From Anaeromyxobacter oryzisoli (GTDB taxonomy: Bacteria; Myxococcota; Myxococcia; Myxococcales; Anaeromyxobacteraceae), in NCBI RefSeq assembly GCF_022690765.1, contig NZ_JALCZA010000004.1, forward strand, positions 81,759-145,758: a stretch of DNA of 64,000 nucleotides, read 5' to 3'. Positions 25,598 through 34,682 of this stretch are shown piece by piece. The notes under the pieces are model-generated. The model made no database searches, had not been told where the DNA came from, and saw only the letters and a program-made list of their open reading frames with translations. A program made the position numbers and the translations under genes. Each line of letters starts with the position of its first letter. Position 1 is the stretch's first letter.

Positions 25598-26812
25598 TCA
25601 CGCGCGGTAAGGATCGGGCTCGCCGATCGAGCGGTACATCGCCTGGCGCAGCGCGGCTTCCCGCGGATCCTGCAGGTGGGTGCCCATTCGATTCGGGATG
25701 TACGCGTAACCGATCCCGGCGTGGGGATCGGCGAAGCCAGAGGATCCCCCTGCCCCCGGGAATCCGAACGCGCTCGGGTGCGCGAACGGGTTCCTCGGGC
25801 TGGGCTTCGCGAAGCCGAGGGAGAGCTGGATCTCCACCTTCAAGCACTCGTCGCGGAAGCCGTGGACCGGGCGGACCGCGGGCGACATGAGCTGCCGCAG
25901 GGTCTCCTCGCGCAGCCCGAGCTCGCTCCCGCCGGTCGCGAACACGCCGTAGGCCCGCGCCATCGCGCGTGCCGTGCCCACCCCTCCTCCGGCGGGCACC
26001 TCCAGATTGCGGGCGTAGACGTGGTCGCTCTCCGCGGGCAGCTCCGACCCCAGCAGCGCCCGGCGGATGCGCGATCGCGGGTTCAATATCGGGAGGACCA
26101 GCGGCAGAGGCATCCCGACCATCGCACCGAGCATGCTCGCCGTGCGAAGCGGAGCCAGCCTCGAGTCCGGGATCTCCTCCGGGAGCCGGATGTAGAAGTC
26201 GATCCCCAGCGGCGTCGCGATCTCCTCGTGGAAGAACCGTCCCAGGGTCCGGTGCCCGGGGTCCACCCGCCGCAGCAGCTCGCTCTCGTAGAAGCCGATG
26301 GTGATCGCGTGATAGGCCTGGCGTTCGCCGGGCGGCCAGGCGGGCTTCTGCCGCGCGAGGACGACGGCCAGCTGGTCGGGATCCGCGACGAGGCTCCTCA
26401 CCGGTCGCTCGTCCAGGGCGAACAGCCCCGCCTGGTGCGACAGGAGTTGCCGGACGGTGATCCGTCCCTTGCCCTGCTGGGCGAACTCCGGCCAGTAGGT
26501 GCTCACGTGCTCGTCGTAGTCGAGGAGCCCTCGCGAATGGGCGAGCGCCATCGCCAGGCCCGCCATGCCCTTGGTCGTCGAGTGGACCAGGGCCATGGTG
26601 TCCTCTTCCCACGGTTCGCCCGTCTCCTCGTTCCGGATGCCGCCCCAGAGATCGACGACCTTCTCGCCGCGCAGATAGACGCAGCAGGCCGCACCCAGCT
26701 CACCGCGGCGCTCGAAGTTCTCGATGAACGCTTCGCTGACCGGCTCGAACCCTGGCCTGGTGAAGCCCGCGATGGCGTGCCTCACCGTCCCGGCCCCCTC
26801 GCGCTCGCTCAT
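25598..26812 (-). CDS. Beta-lactamase-fold serine hydrolase (class C/esterase EstB-like)
   Basis: 404 aa. SxxK is STTKG (about residue 76), the Tyr motif is YHAITIG (about 185), and the third, H/K-x-G-like motif is PGAGGSSGFADP near the C-terminus. GKGRITVRQLLSHQAGL is characteristic of the Beta-lactamase (PF00144) family including esterases, LACTB-like proteins and D-aminopeptidases. No signal peptide is seen, so a cytoplasmic esterase or peptidase is more likely than a periplasmic beta-lactamase. The ATG at 26812 is chosen over an upstream GTG at 26824. It lies 82 bp upstream of the endonuclease V-like gene on the same strand. Confidence 0.88.
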   Translation of the reverse strand: MSEREGAGTVRHAIAGFTRPGFEPVSEAFIENFERRGELGAACCVYLRGEKVVDLWGGIRNEETGEPWEEDTMALVHSTTKGMAGLAMALAHSRGLLDYDEHVSTYWPEFAQQGKGRITVRQLLSHQAGLFALDERPVRSLVADPDQLAVVLARQKPAWPPGERQAYHAITIGFYESELLRRVDPGHRTLGRFFHEEIATPLGIDFYIRLPEEIPDSRLAPLRTASMLGAMVGMPLPLVLPILNPRSRIRRALLGSELPAESDHVYARNLEVPAGGGVGTARAMARAYGVFATGGSELGLREETLRQLMSPAVRPVHGFRDECLKVEIQLSLGFAKPSPRNPFAHPSAFGFPGAGGSSGFADPHAGIGYAYIPNRMGTHLQDPREAALRQAMYRSIGEPDPYRA

Positions 26813-27171
26813 GGCGACACCCACTCGTATTGTCGGTCGTCGTGCGCGGGAGGGTAGCTCCGCGCGCCGCGCGGGCCCGAGTCGTCAGGTGGGTCGTCCG
26901 ACCAGGCGTCCGATGGGCGAGGAGACGCTCGGTCCGGCCGTCCGGCGCGGCAATCGGGCGCGGGGCCTGGGCTCGCCCTCGCGGCCATCCCGGTCGCGCG
27001 CGCCCGTGCGCCGCGTCACGATGGACGTACTCGTTTCCCGATTGGGGTGTCCGCCATTCCGCAATTCGGCGCGACAATTGGATATTGCTGCTCGTTTGCG
27101 CGCGAGCGCCGCGCGAGCCCCACGTTCCCCCGACAGGCGATGCTTGCGGTCACGACTTATCGTCGCGGAAC
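26813..27171. other. Divergent regulatory region before the exopolysaccharide-like operon
   Basis: About 360 bp between the serine hydrolase and the response regulator. The part at 27055-27090 is AT-rich for this genome (contains CAATTGGATATTG), marking a probable promoter for the rightward operon. No gene or strong palindrome seen. Confidence 0.4.
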
Positions 27172-27570
27172 TTGGACACGACCCAGACCATCGCGCCGCC
27201 TCGCCGAGTGACGATCGTCGAGGACGACGAGAACATCGCCGGGCTGCTGCTGTTCCTGCTGGAGCGCGAGGGGTTCGCGCCCGAGATCGTCCGCGACGGG
27301 CGCGCGGCGATCGAGCTCGTCGCGGCGCACGGGCCGCCGTCCGCGGTCGTGCTGGACCACATGCTCCCGTACCGCGACGGCCTCGCGGTCGCGTCCGCGA
27401 TGCGCGCCGATCCGCGCTGGAGCGACATCCCGATCCTGCTCCTGAGCGCGGCGCAGGCCGTCGCCGAGCCGAGGTCCGGCGCCGCGCGCGTGGACGCCTG
27501 CATCGAGAAGCCCTTCGACCCGGCTGCCCTCGTCGCGAGCCTGAAGCGCCTCGCGCGGGAGGGTGCGTGA
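27172..27570 (+). CDS. Stand-alone response-regulator receiver protein
   Basis: About 132 aa, a single receiver domain with no output domain. RVTIVEDDENIAGLLLFLLEREGF gives the acidic pair, AVVLDHMLPYRDGLAVA the phosphorylated Asp, ILLLSAAQ the conserved Ser position and CIEKPFDPAAL the Lys. The start is uncertain: a TTG at 27172 is proposed, with a GTG at 27208 as the alternative. Its stop overlaps the next gene in GTGA, so it is the first gene of a four-gene operon for an envelope or exopolysaccharide function and probably acts by protein-protein contact. Confidence 0.82.
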   Translation: MDTTQTIAPPRRVTIVEDDENIAGLLLFLLEREGFAPEIVRDGRAAIELVAAHGPPSAVVLDHMLPYRDGLAVASAMRADPRWSDIPILLLSAAQAVAEPRSGAARVDACIEKPFDPAALVASLKRLAREGA

Positions 27571-28313
27571 CGCGCGCCGTCGCCGCGCTCGCGCTCGCGC
27601 TCCCGCTCGCCGCGCGCGCGGCGACGACCGTCGAGCTGAGCCAGGGCGCGGAGGCGCTCTCGGGCGACCGCCCGGCCTGGCGCGTGTCGGCGCTCGACGC
27701 GGTCTGGACCGGCGAGCCGGGCGCGGCGGTCGGCGGGAGCGTCCGGGAGCTCTCGCGCTTCGGGCTGGAGGACGTGGACGGCGCGATCTGGGCCCAGGCT
27801 CCGCTCGGGGGCTTCGTGCTCGGCGTCGAGGGCTCCGCCAGCCCCACGTGGCGGTTCGTGCCGCGCTGGTCCCTCGGGGCGCGCCTCGAGCGCGGGCTCG
27901 GCGACGGCTGGGTCGCCTCGCTGGCCTCGAGCGCGCGGCGCTACGAAGGCGACGTCGGCCGGACGACGGTGACGATCTCCAGCCTGGGCCTCGAGCGTTA
28001 CTGGGATCGCTGGCGCGCGGCGGCGTACGCCACCGCGGCAGGGGTCGAAGGCGCCTGGGGCGGGAGCGGGCGCGCGGTGCTCGACCTTTACTACGGCGCG
28101 AGCGGGCGGGTGGGCGTGTCCGTCGCCGCCGGGCGCGAGCTGGAGAGCCTCGGCGGCGGGCAGGTCCTGCGCACCGACGTGCTCGCCGTCGCGCTCGCCG
28201 GCGCGCACCCCTTCGGCGCAGGCTGGGCGATGACCTGGGAGGTCTCGGCGCAGCGCCAGGGCGATCTCTACTCGCGGGCGGGAGGGCGCCTTGGACTCCG
28301 TCGCCGCTTTTGA
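27567..28313 (+). CDS. YaiO-family outer-membrane beta-barrel protein
   Basis: 248 aa. A signal peptide (RAVAALALALPLAARA) precedes repeated amphipathic strands ending in RF, as outer-membrane barrels do (WRVSALDAVWTGEPGAAVGGSVREL, LGARLERGLGDGWVASLASSARRYEGDVGRTTVTISSLGLERYWDRWRAAAYA, AGGRLGLRRRF). Strand order and the terminal Phe fit the YaiO family, often linked to polysaccharide export. GTG at 27567 overlaps the response-regulator stop by 4 bp, and its own 3' end overlaps the HEAT gene by 23 bp. Substrate unknown. Confidence 0.8.
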   Translation: MTRAVAALALALPLAARAATTVELSQGAEALSGDRPAWRVSALDAVWTGEPGAAVGGSVRELSRFGLEDVDGAIWAQAPLGGFVLGVEGSASPTWRFVPRWSLGARLERGLGDGWVASLASSARRYEGDVGRTTVTISSLGLERYWDRWRAAAYATAAGVEGAWGGSGRAVLDLYYGASGRVGVSVAAGRELESLGGGQVLRTDVLAVALAGAHPFGAGWAMTWEVSAQRQGDLYSRAGGRLGLRRRF

Positions 28314-29355
28314 GCCGGTCGTCCGGCTCGCGTGGGGGACCGCGCTCGTGTCCGTCGCGCTGAGCGCGGCGCTCGTGGTCCAGGTGCTCCGGATGCGGCG
28401 CCGGCTGGCGCGCCGGGAGCGCCGCGCCCAGGAGGTCTTCGCGCGCTGGCGGCCCATCCTGTTCGAGGCGGTCGCCGGCGGCAGCCCGTCGCTCCCGGCC
28501 CTCCCGCGCGAGGAGGAGGACGCCTTCCTCCTGCTCTGGATCCAGCTCCTCGACGGGATCCGGGGCGATTCGGTCGCGCGGCTCGCGGAGGTCGGCGCTC
28601 GCATGGGCGCGCGCCGCCTCGCGCTCGAGCGCATCGACGGCGGCGAAGCCCTCGGCCGCGTCCTCGCGCTGCGGACCTTCGGGTATCTCCAGCGCCCCGA
28701 GGATCGCGAGCGCGTCCTCCGCTGGCTGGACGACCCGAGGTCGTACATCTCGCTGGCGGCCGCTCGCGCGCTCGTCCGCATCGATCCCGAGCGCGCGGCG
28801 GACGAGCTCCTGCCGCGGCTCGTCGCGCGCGCGGACTGGCCGGTGCCGCTCTTCGCCGACGTGCTCGCGCAGGCGAGCCCGGCCCGTCTCTCGGCCCGTC
28901 TCTCGGCCCGCTTCGCGGCCCTGTGCGCGGAGCTCCCGCCGGCGCCGCTCGCGCGGCTCCTCCCGCTCGCGTCGATCGTGGACGAGCACGTCGTGGACGC
29001 CCTCCTCCGCCGGCTGCTCTCGCCCGGCCAGGAGCCCGAGGTGCTCGCCGCCGCGCTTCGCCTCGTCCGGAGCCCGGCGCTGCTCGAGCCGGTCCGGCGC
29101 GCCGCGTCCCACGAGGCGTGGTCCGTGCGCGTCCAGGCGGCCGCGGCGCTCGGGCGCGTCGGCGAGCCGCGCGATCGGGAGCTCGTCGCGAAGCTGCTGC
29201 GGGACGCCGAGTGGTGGGTCCGGTACCGCGCCGCCCAGGCGCTCGTCACGCGCCCGTACGGCGCCCCGGGCGAGCTTCGCGCGCTCGCCGGCTCCCTCGA
29301 CGATCGCTTCGCGCGCGACATGGTGCAGCAGGTGCTGGCGGAGGTGCGCGCGTGA
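28291..29355 (+). CDS. Membrane-anchored HEAT-repeat protein
   Basis: 354 aa. One N-terminal transmembrane helix (about 10-30, VRLAWGTALVSVALSAALVVQVL) is followed by a basic stretch and a helical solenoid. HEAT-like pairs are visible at GRVLALRTFGYLQRPEDRERVLRWLDDPRSYISLAAARALVRIDPERA, EVLAAALRLVRSPALLEPVRRAASHEAWSVRVQAAAALGRVGEP and LVAKLLRDAEWWVRYRAAQAL. A solenoid held at the inner membrane next to a glycosyltransferase suggests a scaffold in a synthase complex. Start is the TTG at 28291, inside the barrel gene; the stop overlaps the glycosyltransferase in GTGA. Confidence 0.82.
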   Translation: MDSVAAFEPVVRLAWGTALVSVALSAALVVQVLRMRRRLARRERRAQEVFARWRPILFEAVAGGSPSLPALPREEEDAFLLLWIQLLDGIRGDSVARLAEVGARMGARRLALERIDGGEALGRVLALRTFGYLQRPEDRERVLRWLDDPRSYISLAAARALVRIDPERAADELLPRLVARADWPVPLFADVLAQASPARLSARLSARFAALCAELPPAPLARLLPLASIVDEHVVDALLRRLLSPGQEPEVLAAALRLVRSPALLEPVRRAASHEAWSVRVQAAAALGRVGEPRDRELVAKLLRDAEWWVRYRAAQALVTRPYGAPGELRALAGSLDDRFARDMVQQVLAEVRA

Positions 29356-30797
29356 CCCTGCTCCACGCCGTCGAGATCGTCGAGTGGGTCTTCCTCGCCT
29401 ACTTCGTCGCGCTGAACCTCTCGTACCTCGCCCTGAACCTCGTCTCCCTGGGCGTCATCAAGCGTGACGCCGACGCGCGCGCGTCCCTCCTCCTCCCCCG
29501 CTTCTTCTCCCAGCTCGAGCCGCCGGTGAGCGTCATCGTCCCCGCGTTCAACGAGGAGGCGACCATCGCCGGCACGATCCGCTGCCTCCTCCAGCTCGAG
29601 TACCCCGAGCTCGAGATCGTGGTCGTGAACGACGGCTCGACCGACGGGACCCTCGACGTCCTCGTCCGCGAGCTCGACCTGGTCCGCTTCCCCGAGGCCT
29701 ACCGGGTCTCGGTGCCCTCCACGCCGGTGCGAGGCGTCTACCGCTCGCTGCGCCACCGGAACGTGCGCGTCCTCGACAAGGAGAACGGCGGCAAGGCGGA
29801 CGCGATGAACGCGGGCATCAACGCCGCGCGGTACCCGCTCTTCTGCGCGGTGGACGGCGACTCCGTGCTGCAGCGCGACAGCCTCACGCGCGTCGTGCGC
29901 CCGTTCCTCGAGGACCCGACCACCATCGCCTGCGGCGGGACCATCCGCGTCGTGAACGGCTGCCGGGTGGTGGACGGGTTCATGGAGGAGGTCGGGTTGC
30001 CGCGCGGCTGGGTCGCGCGGGTGCAGGTGATCGAGTACCTCCGCGCGTTCCTGTTCGGCCGCCTCGGCTGGGCGCCGCTCAACGCGCTCCCGAACGTGTC
30101 CGGCGCGTTCGGCGTGTTCCGGCGCACCGCCGTCATCGCCGCGGGCGGCTACCGGACGGACACCGTGGGCGAGGACATGGAGCTCGTGCTTCGGCTGCAC
30201 CGGCTCCACCACCTCGAGGGCCGCCCGTACCGGATCTCGTTCGTCCCGGATCCGATCTGCTGGACCGAGGTGCCCGAGACGCTCCGCGGCCTCCGGGCGC
30301 AGCGCATCCGCTGGCACCGCGGGCTGCTGGAGTCCCTCGTCTGCAACTGGCGCCTCCTCCTCCACCCGCGCGGCGGCGCCGCCGGCTGGCTCACGGCGCC
30401 GAACCTCGTCGTCTTCGAGGCGCTCGGGCCGCTGGTCGAGGTGACGGGGTACGTCGTGATGGCCGCCGCCTTCGCGCTGGGCGTCGTCGCGTGGGGGTCG
30501 TTCGCGGCGTTCCTCGCCGCCGCGTTCGGGGTGGGCGCGCTCCTCTCGGCGAACGCGCTGTTCCTCGAGGAGCGGTCGTTCCACGTGTACCGACGGCCGC
30601 AGCACCTCGCGACCCTGCTCGCCGCGATCCTGGTGGAGAACCTCGGCTACCGGCAGCTCACGGCCTTCTGGCGCGTCGCCGGGATGGTCAACTGGATGTT
30701 CCGGCGGCCCATCGCGTGGGGCGCGCCCCCCGCCGACGCCCCGCCCGCCCACGACGGGACGACGCTCGCCGGGGGCGATCCGACCGGGACGCCGTGA
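29352..30797 (+). CDS. Processive family-2 glycosyltransferase, inner membrane
   Basis: 481 aa. An N-terminal helix pair leads into the GT2 domain: VSVIVPAFNEEATIAGTI, VVVNDGSTDGT, KENGGKADAMNAGI, the DxD-type AVDGDS, the catalytic-base region TVGEDMELVLR and QRIRWHRG (the Q/RxxRW motif of processive enzymes). Four or so C-terminal transmembrane helices follow. The layout matches hyaluronan/PNAG/cellulose synthases such as PgaC and NfrB-like proteins, with no c-di-GMP PilZ domain visible. With the barrel and HEAT genes it probably makes and exports a beta-linked polysaccharide. GTG start, 4-bp overlap with the HEAT gene. Confidence 0.92.
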   Translation: MTLLHAVEIVEWVFLAYFVALNLSYLALNLVSLGVIKRDADARASLLLPRFFSQLEPPVSVIVPAFNEEATIAGTIRCLLQLEYPELEIVVVNDGSTDGTLDVLVRELDLVRFPEAYRVSVPSTPVRGVYRSLRHRNVRVLDKENGGKADAMNAGINAARYPLFCAVDGDSVLQRDSLTRVVRPFLEDPTTIACGGTIRVVNGCRVVDGFMEEVGLPRGWVARVQVIEYLRAFLFGRLGWAPLNALPNVSGAFGVFRRTAVIAAGGYRTDTVGEDMELVLRLHRLHHLEGRPYRISFVPDPICWTEVPETLRGLRAQRIRWHRGLLESLVCNWRLLLHPRGGAAGWLTAPNLVVFEALGPLVEVTGYVVMAAAFALGVVAWGSFAAFLAAAFGVGALLSANALFLEERSFHVYRRPQHLATLLAAILVENLGYRQLTAFWRVAGMVNWMFRRPIAWGAPPADAPPAHDGTTLAGGDPTGTP

Positions 30798-30895
30798 AGG
30801 ATCGCGGGCCGCGGCCGGCGTGACGCGGCGCAGGCCCACCGCTCGGCGCAGGACGGGTTCCGGACCGGACCGCGGCGGCCGCCGCGCCCCGCCGC

Positions 30896-32347
30896 CTAGC
30901 TCGCCAACCTCGCCATCCCGTGCGGGATGGGCGCGTCGAAGTGCTCGCGGTACCCCTTCATCATCTCGCGGAGGGCGCTCAGCATGTAGCGGCGCTTGAA
31001 GCCGTCCGGCAGCGCGAGCACCCGGGGCAGCTTCTGCGCGTAGAAGCGCATGTAGCACCGTCCGAGCGCCTCGGCGACCTCGTCGAGCGTCATCGCGTAG
31101 GGCTCGATGATGGGCGTGGCCAGGTTGTACTTGGAGTAATCGTGCACCCGCACCCGATGCTTGAGCGCCTCGTAGAGCGGCGTGAACGGCATCGGCGTGA
31201 GGACCGGGAAGACGGCGATGTCGGGGTCGAGCCGGATCGCGGTCTCGATGGTCCGCTCGATCGACTCCGGCGTCTCGGTGACGTGGCCGATCATGAACGA
31301 CGCCTCGGTCATGATGTCGTGCGCCCGCGCGAGCTCGAGCGCGCGCTCGTTCATGTCTACGCTGGTGCCCTTGTTGAGGCTGACGAGCTGCGCGTCGGTG
31401 CTGCCCTCCGCGCCCAGGTAGAGGTGGAAGATCCCCGCCGCCCTGTACTTGGGGAGCAGCTCCTCGTCCCGGATGACGTCCTCCACCCGCGTCTCCATGA
31501 GGAGCCCCACGCCGAGCTTCGCCTCGATGAGCCGGTCGAGCAGGTCCTCCCAGCGCGCGCGATCCTTCGTCGGGTAGGGGTCGATGAGCGTGATGAACTC
31601 GACGCCGTACTCGTCCACCAGCAGGCGCAGCTCGTCCATGACCGCCGCCGGCCGGCGCGCGCGCCAGTCGCCCCGCCAGAACGCGCGGTGGCTGCAGAAG
31701 GAGCAGCTCATCATGCAGCCGCGCGAGGTGAGGACGGCCGCCATGCGCCCCTTCGGCTCGACCCTGTACCGATAGCTGGGCCAGTCGAGGAGGTGCCAGG
31801 CCGGTCTCAGGGTGTCGAGATCGGCGATGTGCGGGCGGAGCGGCGTCGCGACCACCTCGCCGTCGCGGCGGAACGCGATGCCCTTCACCTCGTCGAGGCG
31901 CCCGCCGCCCAGGGCGGCGAGGAGCTCGGGCAGCGTCTCCTCGGGCTCGCCGCGGAGCACGACGTCGACGGAGCCCGGTCCGCCCGTGAGCAGCTCGGGG
32001 TAGCGGAAGGTCGGGAACGGCCCGCCGATCAGCGTGGTCGTCCGCGGGTCCTCCTCCTTCGCGATCCGGAGCGCCTCCAAGGCGGCCGGGACGACGGCGG
32101 TGGAGATCGCGCCGGTGACCGGGAGGTAGTCGTAGGCCATGACGACGTCCGGGCGGAAGCGCGCGATCTCGGCGCGGATGTCGTCGAAGGTGCCACCGTC
32201 CCTGCTCATCACGTCGAAGATGCGCGCCTCGTGTCCGGCGCCCTCGGCGGCGCCGGCGAGGTAGGCGATCTGGAGCGGCGGCCACCTCCCGATCAGCTCG
32301 ACGCCCCAGTAGCGATACGGCGGCACGACGAAGAGGATCCTGCTCAT
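30896..32347 (-). CDS. B12-binding radical SAM protein (BchE-like architecture)
   Basis: 483 aa. An N-terminal cobalamin-binding Rossmann domain (about 1-150: ILFVVPPYRYWG, PPLQIAYLAGAAEGAGHEARIFDV, TTLIGGPFPTFRYPELL) is followed by a radical SAM core with the cluster motif CMMSCSFC (about residue 215). ITLIDPYPTKD, LLMETRVEDV and LYLGAEGSTDAQLVSLNKG follow. Family members do methylations or cyclisations, as in Mg-protoporphyrin cyclase BchE. AGGAG precedes the ATG at 32347. It is downstream of the oxidase-like flavoprotein on the same strand with a 143-bp gap. Confidence 0.9.
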   Translation of the reverse strand: MSRILFVVPPYRYWGVELIGRWPPLQIAYLAGAAEGAGHEARIFDVMSRDGGTFDDIRAEIARFRPDVVMAYDYLPVTGAISTAVVPAALEALRIAKEEDPRTTTLIGGPFPTFRYPELLTGGPGSVDVVLRGEPEETLPELLAALGGGRLDEVKGIAFRRDGEVVATPLRPHIADLDTLRPAWHLLDWPSYRYRVEPKGRMAAVLTSRGCMMSCSFCSHRAFWRGDWRARRPAAVMDELRLLVDEYGVEFITLIDPYPTKDRARWEDLLDRLIEAKLGVGLLMETRVEDVIRDEELLPKYRAAGIFHLYLGAEGSTDAQLVSLNKGTSVDMNERALELARAHDIMTEASFMIGHVTETPESIERTIETAIRLDPDIAVFPVLTPMPFTPLYEALKHRVRVHDYSKYNLATPIIEPYAMTLDEVAEALGRCYMRFYAQKLPRVLALPDGFKRRYMLSALREMMKGYREHFDAPIPHGMARLAS

Positions 32348-32490
32348 CCGTGACCACTCCTGAGCCGAGGACGCGGAGCGCGCCATCCGCCAAGCACGTC
32401 CCGGCGCGGCATCTCCTCGGCAGCGCACCACTCGACGATCCATGCTCTTCGCACGCTTCGCGCCACCGAAGCAACCCCGGTGCCAGCCGT

Positions 32491-33729
32491 TCACGCGCCG
32501 CCAGGGAGCGCGTGCGCGGCCACCCGCTCCCATTCTCCGATCGACCGCGAGACGCACTGCTCGATCGAGAGCCCGCCGAAGTAGTTTCCGGTGACCGCGA
32601 GCGCGCCTCCTGCGAGGGCACGGTCGATGTCGCGCATCACCTCGCCATGACCGATGGTGGGCGACGGGAGAACGCGCGTCACCTCCGTCACCCCTTCCAG
32701 GGCCGCCGCTCGGACGCCGAGCACGGCCGCCGCGCGGCGGAGCTTCGCGTCGCGCGAGCACGGCTCCTTGAAATGGAACGCGAACCCACGCCAGGACGGG
32801 TCGGCGACGACGTCGCGCGTCACCACCGAGCGGAAGGCGTCGTTCTTCGGGACGATGAACGCAGCCTCGGGCACCGAGAGCGTCGCGCGCCGGACCGCGA
32901 CCCCCAGGGTCTCGAAGGTGACGGACCCGACGCGCGCGATGCCGTTCGCCACCTCCGGGAACCCGCGCCTCAGGATCCGGGCGGCCGCCGGAGCGTCCAC
33001 CGCGATCGCGGCCGCTCGCGCCGTGTATCGATCTCCGGCGGCGGTCTCGATCGCGACCCCATCGCCTTCCCGGAGCACCGCGCGGACGTCGACGCCGGTC
33101 GCGACGTCGATCCCGGCGCGCGCGGCCGCCGACTCGCACACCGTCTGGAGCCCTCCGTCCACGGTGAAGCTCCGCAGGAAGTCCTTCCGTCGCCGGCGCC
33201 GTTTCACGAACGCGAGGGAGCCGGGCCCGCTCGCCGGGAACCGATCCGGATCCTGTGACGGCATCGCCGTGAGGAAAGGCCGCAGCACCTCGCGGTAGTT
33301 GCGAGCGCCGAGCAGGCGCGAGAAGCGGGAAGCCACCGTCTCGTCGCGACGCCCCCGGCCGACCCCGCGCGCGAGGGACGCGACGGCCTCGCGCCACGAG
33401 AGCTCGCGGAGGATCCCCGCTTGCGTCAACGGTCGGTGGTGCTCGCCGGTGAGGACGTCGAAGCGGCTCCTCGCCTCGCCTCGGGGCAGGAGGCGCTCCG
33501 TGAGCCCCGCGCTCACGACGAGGTCGATGAGGTTCGCGTAGCTGTTGTAGCAGGTGTGGGCGCCGAGCTCGAACCAGTAGCCCGACCCGAGCCTGTTCGA
33601 ATGGAGGCACCCGCCGAGCCGATCGCCGCGCTCGAGGACGAGGGTGCGCCTCCCCGCCGACGCTGCCCGGTGCGCGAAGGCGATGCCGCTGATGCCCGCG
33701 CCGACGACCACCACGTCGTATTCGCTCAT
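32491..33729 (-). CDS. FAD-dependent amine oxidase / protoporphyrinogen oxidase-like protein
   Basis: 412 aa. The N-terminal dinucleotide fold is clear (VVVVGAGISGIAFAHRAASAGRRTLVLERGDRLGG), followed by the R/K-rich and substrate domains; the C-terminal FAD contact region is ALAVTGNYFGGLSIEQCVSRS. This ending is reminiscent of HemY-type protoporphyrinogen/coproporphyrinogen oxidases (GxYxxGxSIxxCI), which makes tetrapyrrole oxidation plausible, but carotenoid or amine oxidation cannot be excluded. The ATG at 33729 follows GGGAG. It lies upstream of the radical SAM gene on the same strand. Confidence 0.82.
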   Translation of the reverse strand: MSEYDVVVVGAGISGIAFAHRAASAGRRTLVLERGDRLGGCLHSNRLGSGYWFELGAHTCYNSYANLIDLVVSAGLTERLLPRGEARSRFDVLTGEHHRPLTQAGILRELSWREAVASLARGVGRGRRDETVASRFSRLLGARNYREVLRPFLTAMPSQDPDRFPASGPGSLAFVKRRRRRKDFLRSFTVDGGLQTVCESAAARAGIDVATGVDVRAVLREGDGVAIETAAGDRYTARAAAIAVDAPAAARILRRGFPEVANGIARVGSVTFETLGVAVRRATLSVPEAAFIVPKNDAFRSVVTRDVVADPSWRGFAFHFKEPCSRDAKLRRAAAVLGVRAAALEGVTEVTRVLPSPTIGHGEVMRDIDRALAGGALAVTGNYFGGLSIEQCVSRSIGEWERVAAHALPGGA

Positions 33730-33849
33730 CGCTCCCTCGGCGTGCGTTCGGACGGGGCCATCACCGGTCCGTAGGCACATTATTAGCACGCCACGACGCG
33801 GGACGACTCACCGTTGATCGTCGCGCTGCGGCCGAATAGCTTTGTCGCA

Positions 33850-34503
33850 ATGCCACGCTTCGTCTTTCTTCCCGGCGCTGCCGGAAGGAGCTCGTTCTGG
33901 CGGCCCGTGGCCGACAGGCTGGACGACCTCGGCCCGGTCCACCTCTTCGGCTACCCCGGGTTCGGCGAGGTCCCCGCGGATCCTGGCGTGAAGTCGCTGG
34001 ACGACCTGTACCGTTGGATCGTGGAGCGCCTGCCCCCCGGCTCGAGCCACGTCATCGCGCAGTCGATGGGAGGGATCTTCGCCGCACGGCTGGCGGTGGA
34101 ACCGCCGGAGCGCGTGGAGCGGCTGGTCCTGGTCGCGACCTCCGGCGGCGCGGACGTACGGCGGCTCGGCGCAGCGGAGTGGCGTGACGAGTACCGGGCG
34201 TCGCTGCCGGACGTCCCGAGCTGGTTCGTCGACGACCGCACCGATCTCACGGAACGGCTCGCGGCGATCCGTGCGCCAACCCTCCTGCTGTGGAGCGACT
34301 CGGATCCGATCAGCCCGCAGGCCGTCGCCCGTTTCCTCGCCGCGCATATCGTCGGGGCGCGCATCGTGACCGTCGCGGGCGGGTCCCACGCGTTCGCCTG
34401 CGAGCGCCCTGACGAGGTCGCGGCGATCATCAGGTCGTCATCAGCCCCGCGGGCATTCGCCGGGCCGAGGACACCCGGGCGTCCATCGCACCGTGTTTCA
34501 TGA
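33850..34503 (+). CDS. Alpha/beta hydrolase
   Basis: 217 aa. The catalytic triad is complete: nucleophile elbow AQSMGG (Ser near 72), acid in LLLWSDSDPISP (near 151) and His in VAGGSHAFACERP (near 177). The oxyanion His-Gly of classic esterases is replaced by FLPGAAG, seen in many small hydrolases of this family. Substrate unknown. The ATG at 33850 starts directly at PRFVFLPG; an upstream in-frame start at 33814 is less likely. It is divergent from the flavoprotein gene across about 120 bp. Confidence 0.86.
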   Translation: MPRFVFLPGAAGRSSFWRPVADRLDDLGPVHLFGYPGFGEVPADPGVKSLDDLYRWIVERLPPGSSHVIAQSMGGIFAARLAVEPPERVERLVLVATSGGADVRRLGAAEWRDEYRASLPDVPSWFVDDRTDLTERLAAIRAPTLLLWSDSDPISPQAVARFLAAHIVGARIVTVAGGSHAFACERPDEVAAIIRSSSAPRAFAGPRTPGRPSHRVS

Positions 34504-34682
34504 GACGCGACTCGAGCGCGGCGAGGATCGGCCGGAGCAGCGGGTCATCGAAGGCGAGCAGAAAGTGGCCTCGAGCCCGACGTGTTCGATCTCGGGCAGG
34601 CCCGGATCGCGCTATATCGAGGCGCCGCGTCGGCATCATGCCGGCGCGCCGGGCCGAGGGTGGCCGGCGGGAACGGGACGAG

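Noticed and set aside
27150..32621. Open reading frame of 1823 codons on the minus strand, and similar frames over 1000 codons at 3506-6727 and 17474-20887
   Set aside because: They lie antisense to or across genes with clear families and translate to Arg/Ala/Pro/Gly-rich sequence with no motif. Extreme GC content removes stop codons from all frames.
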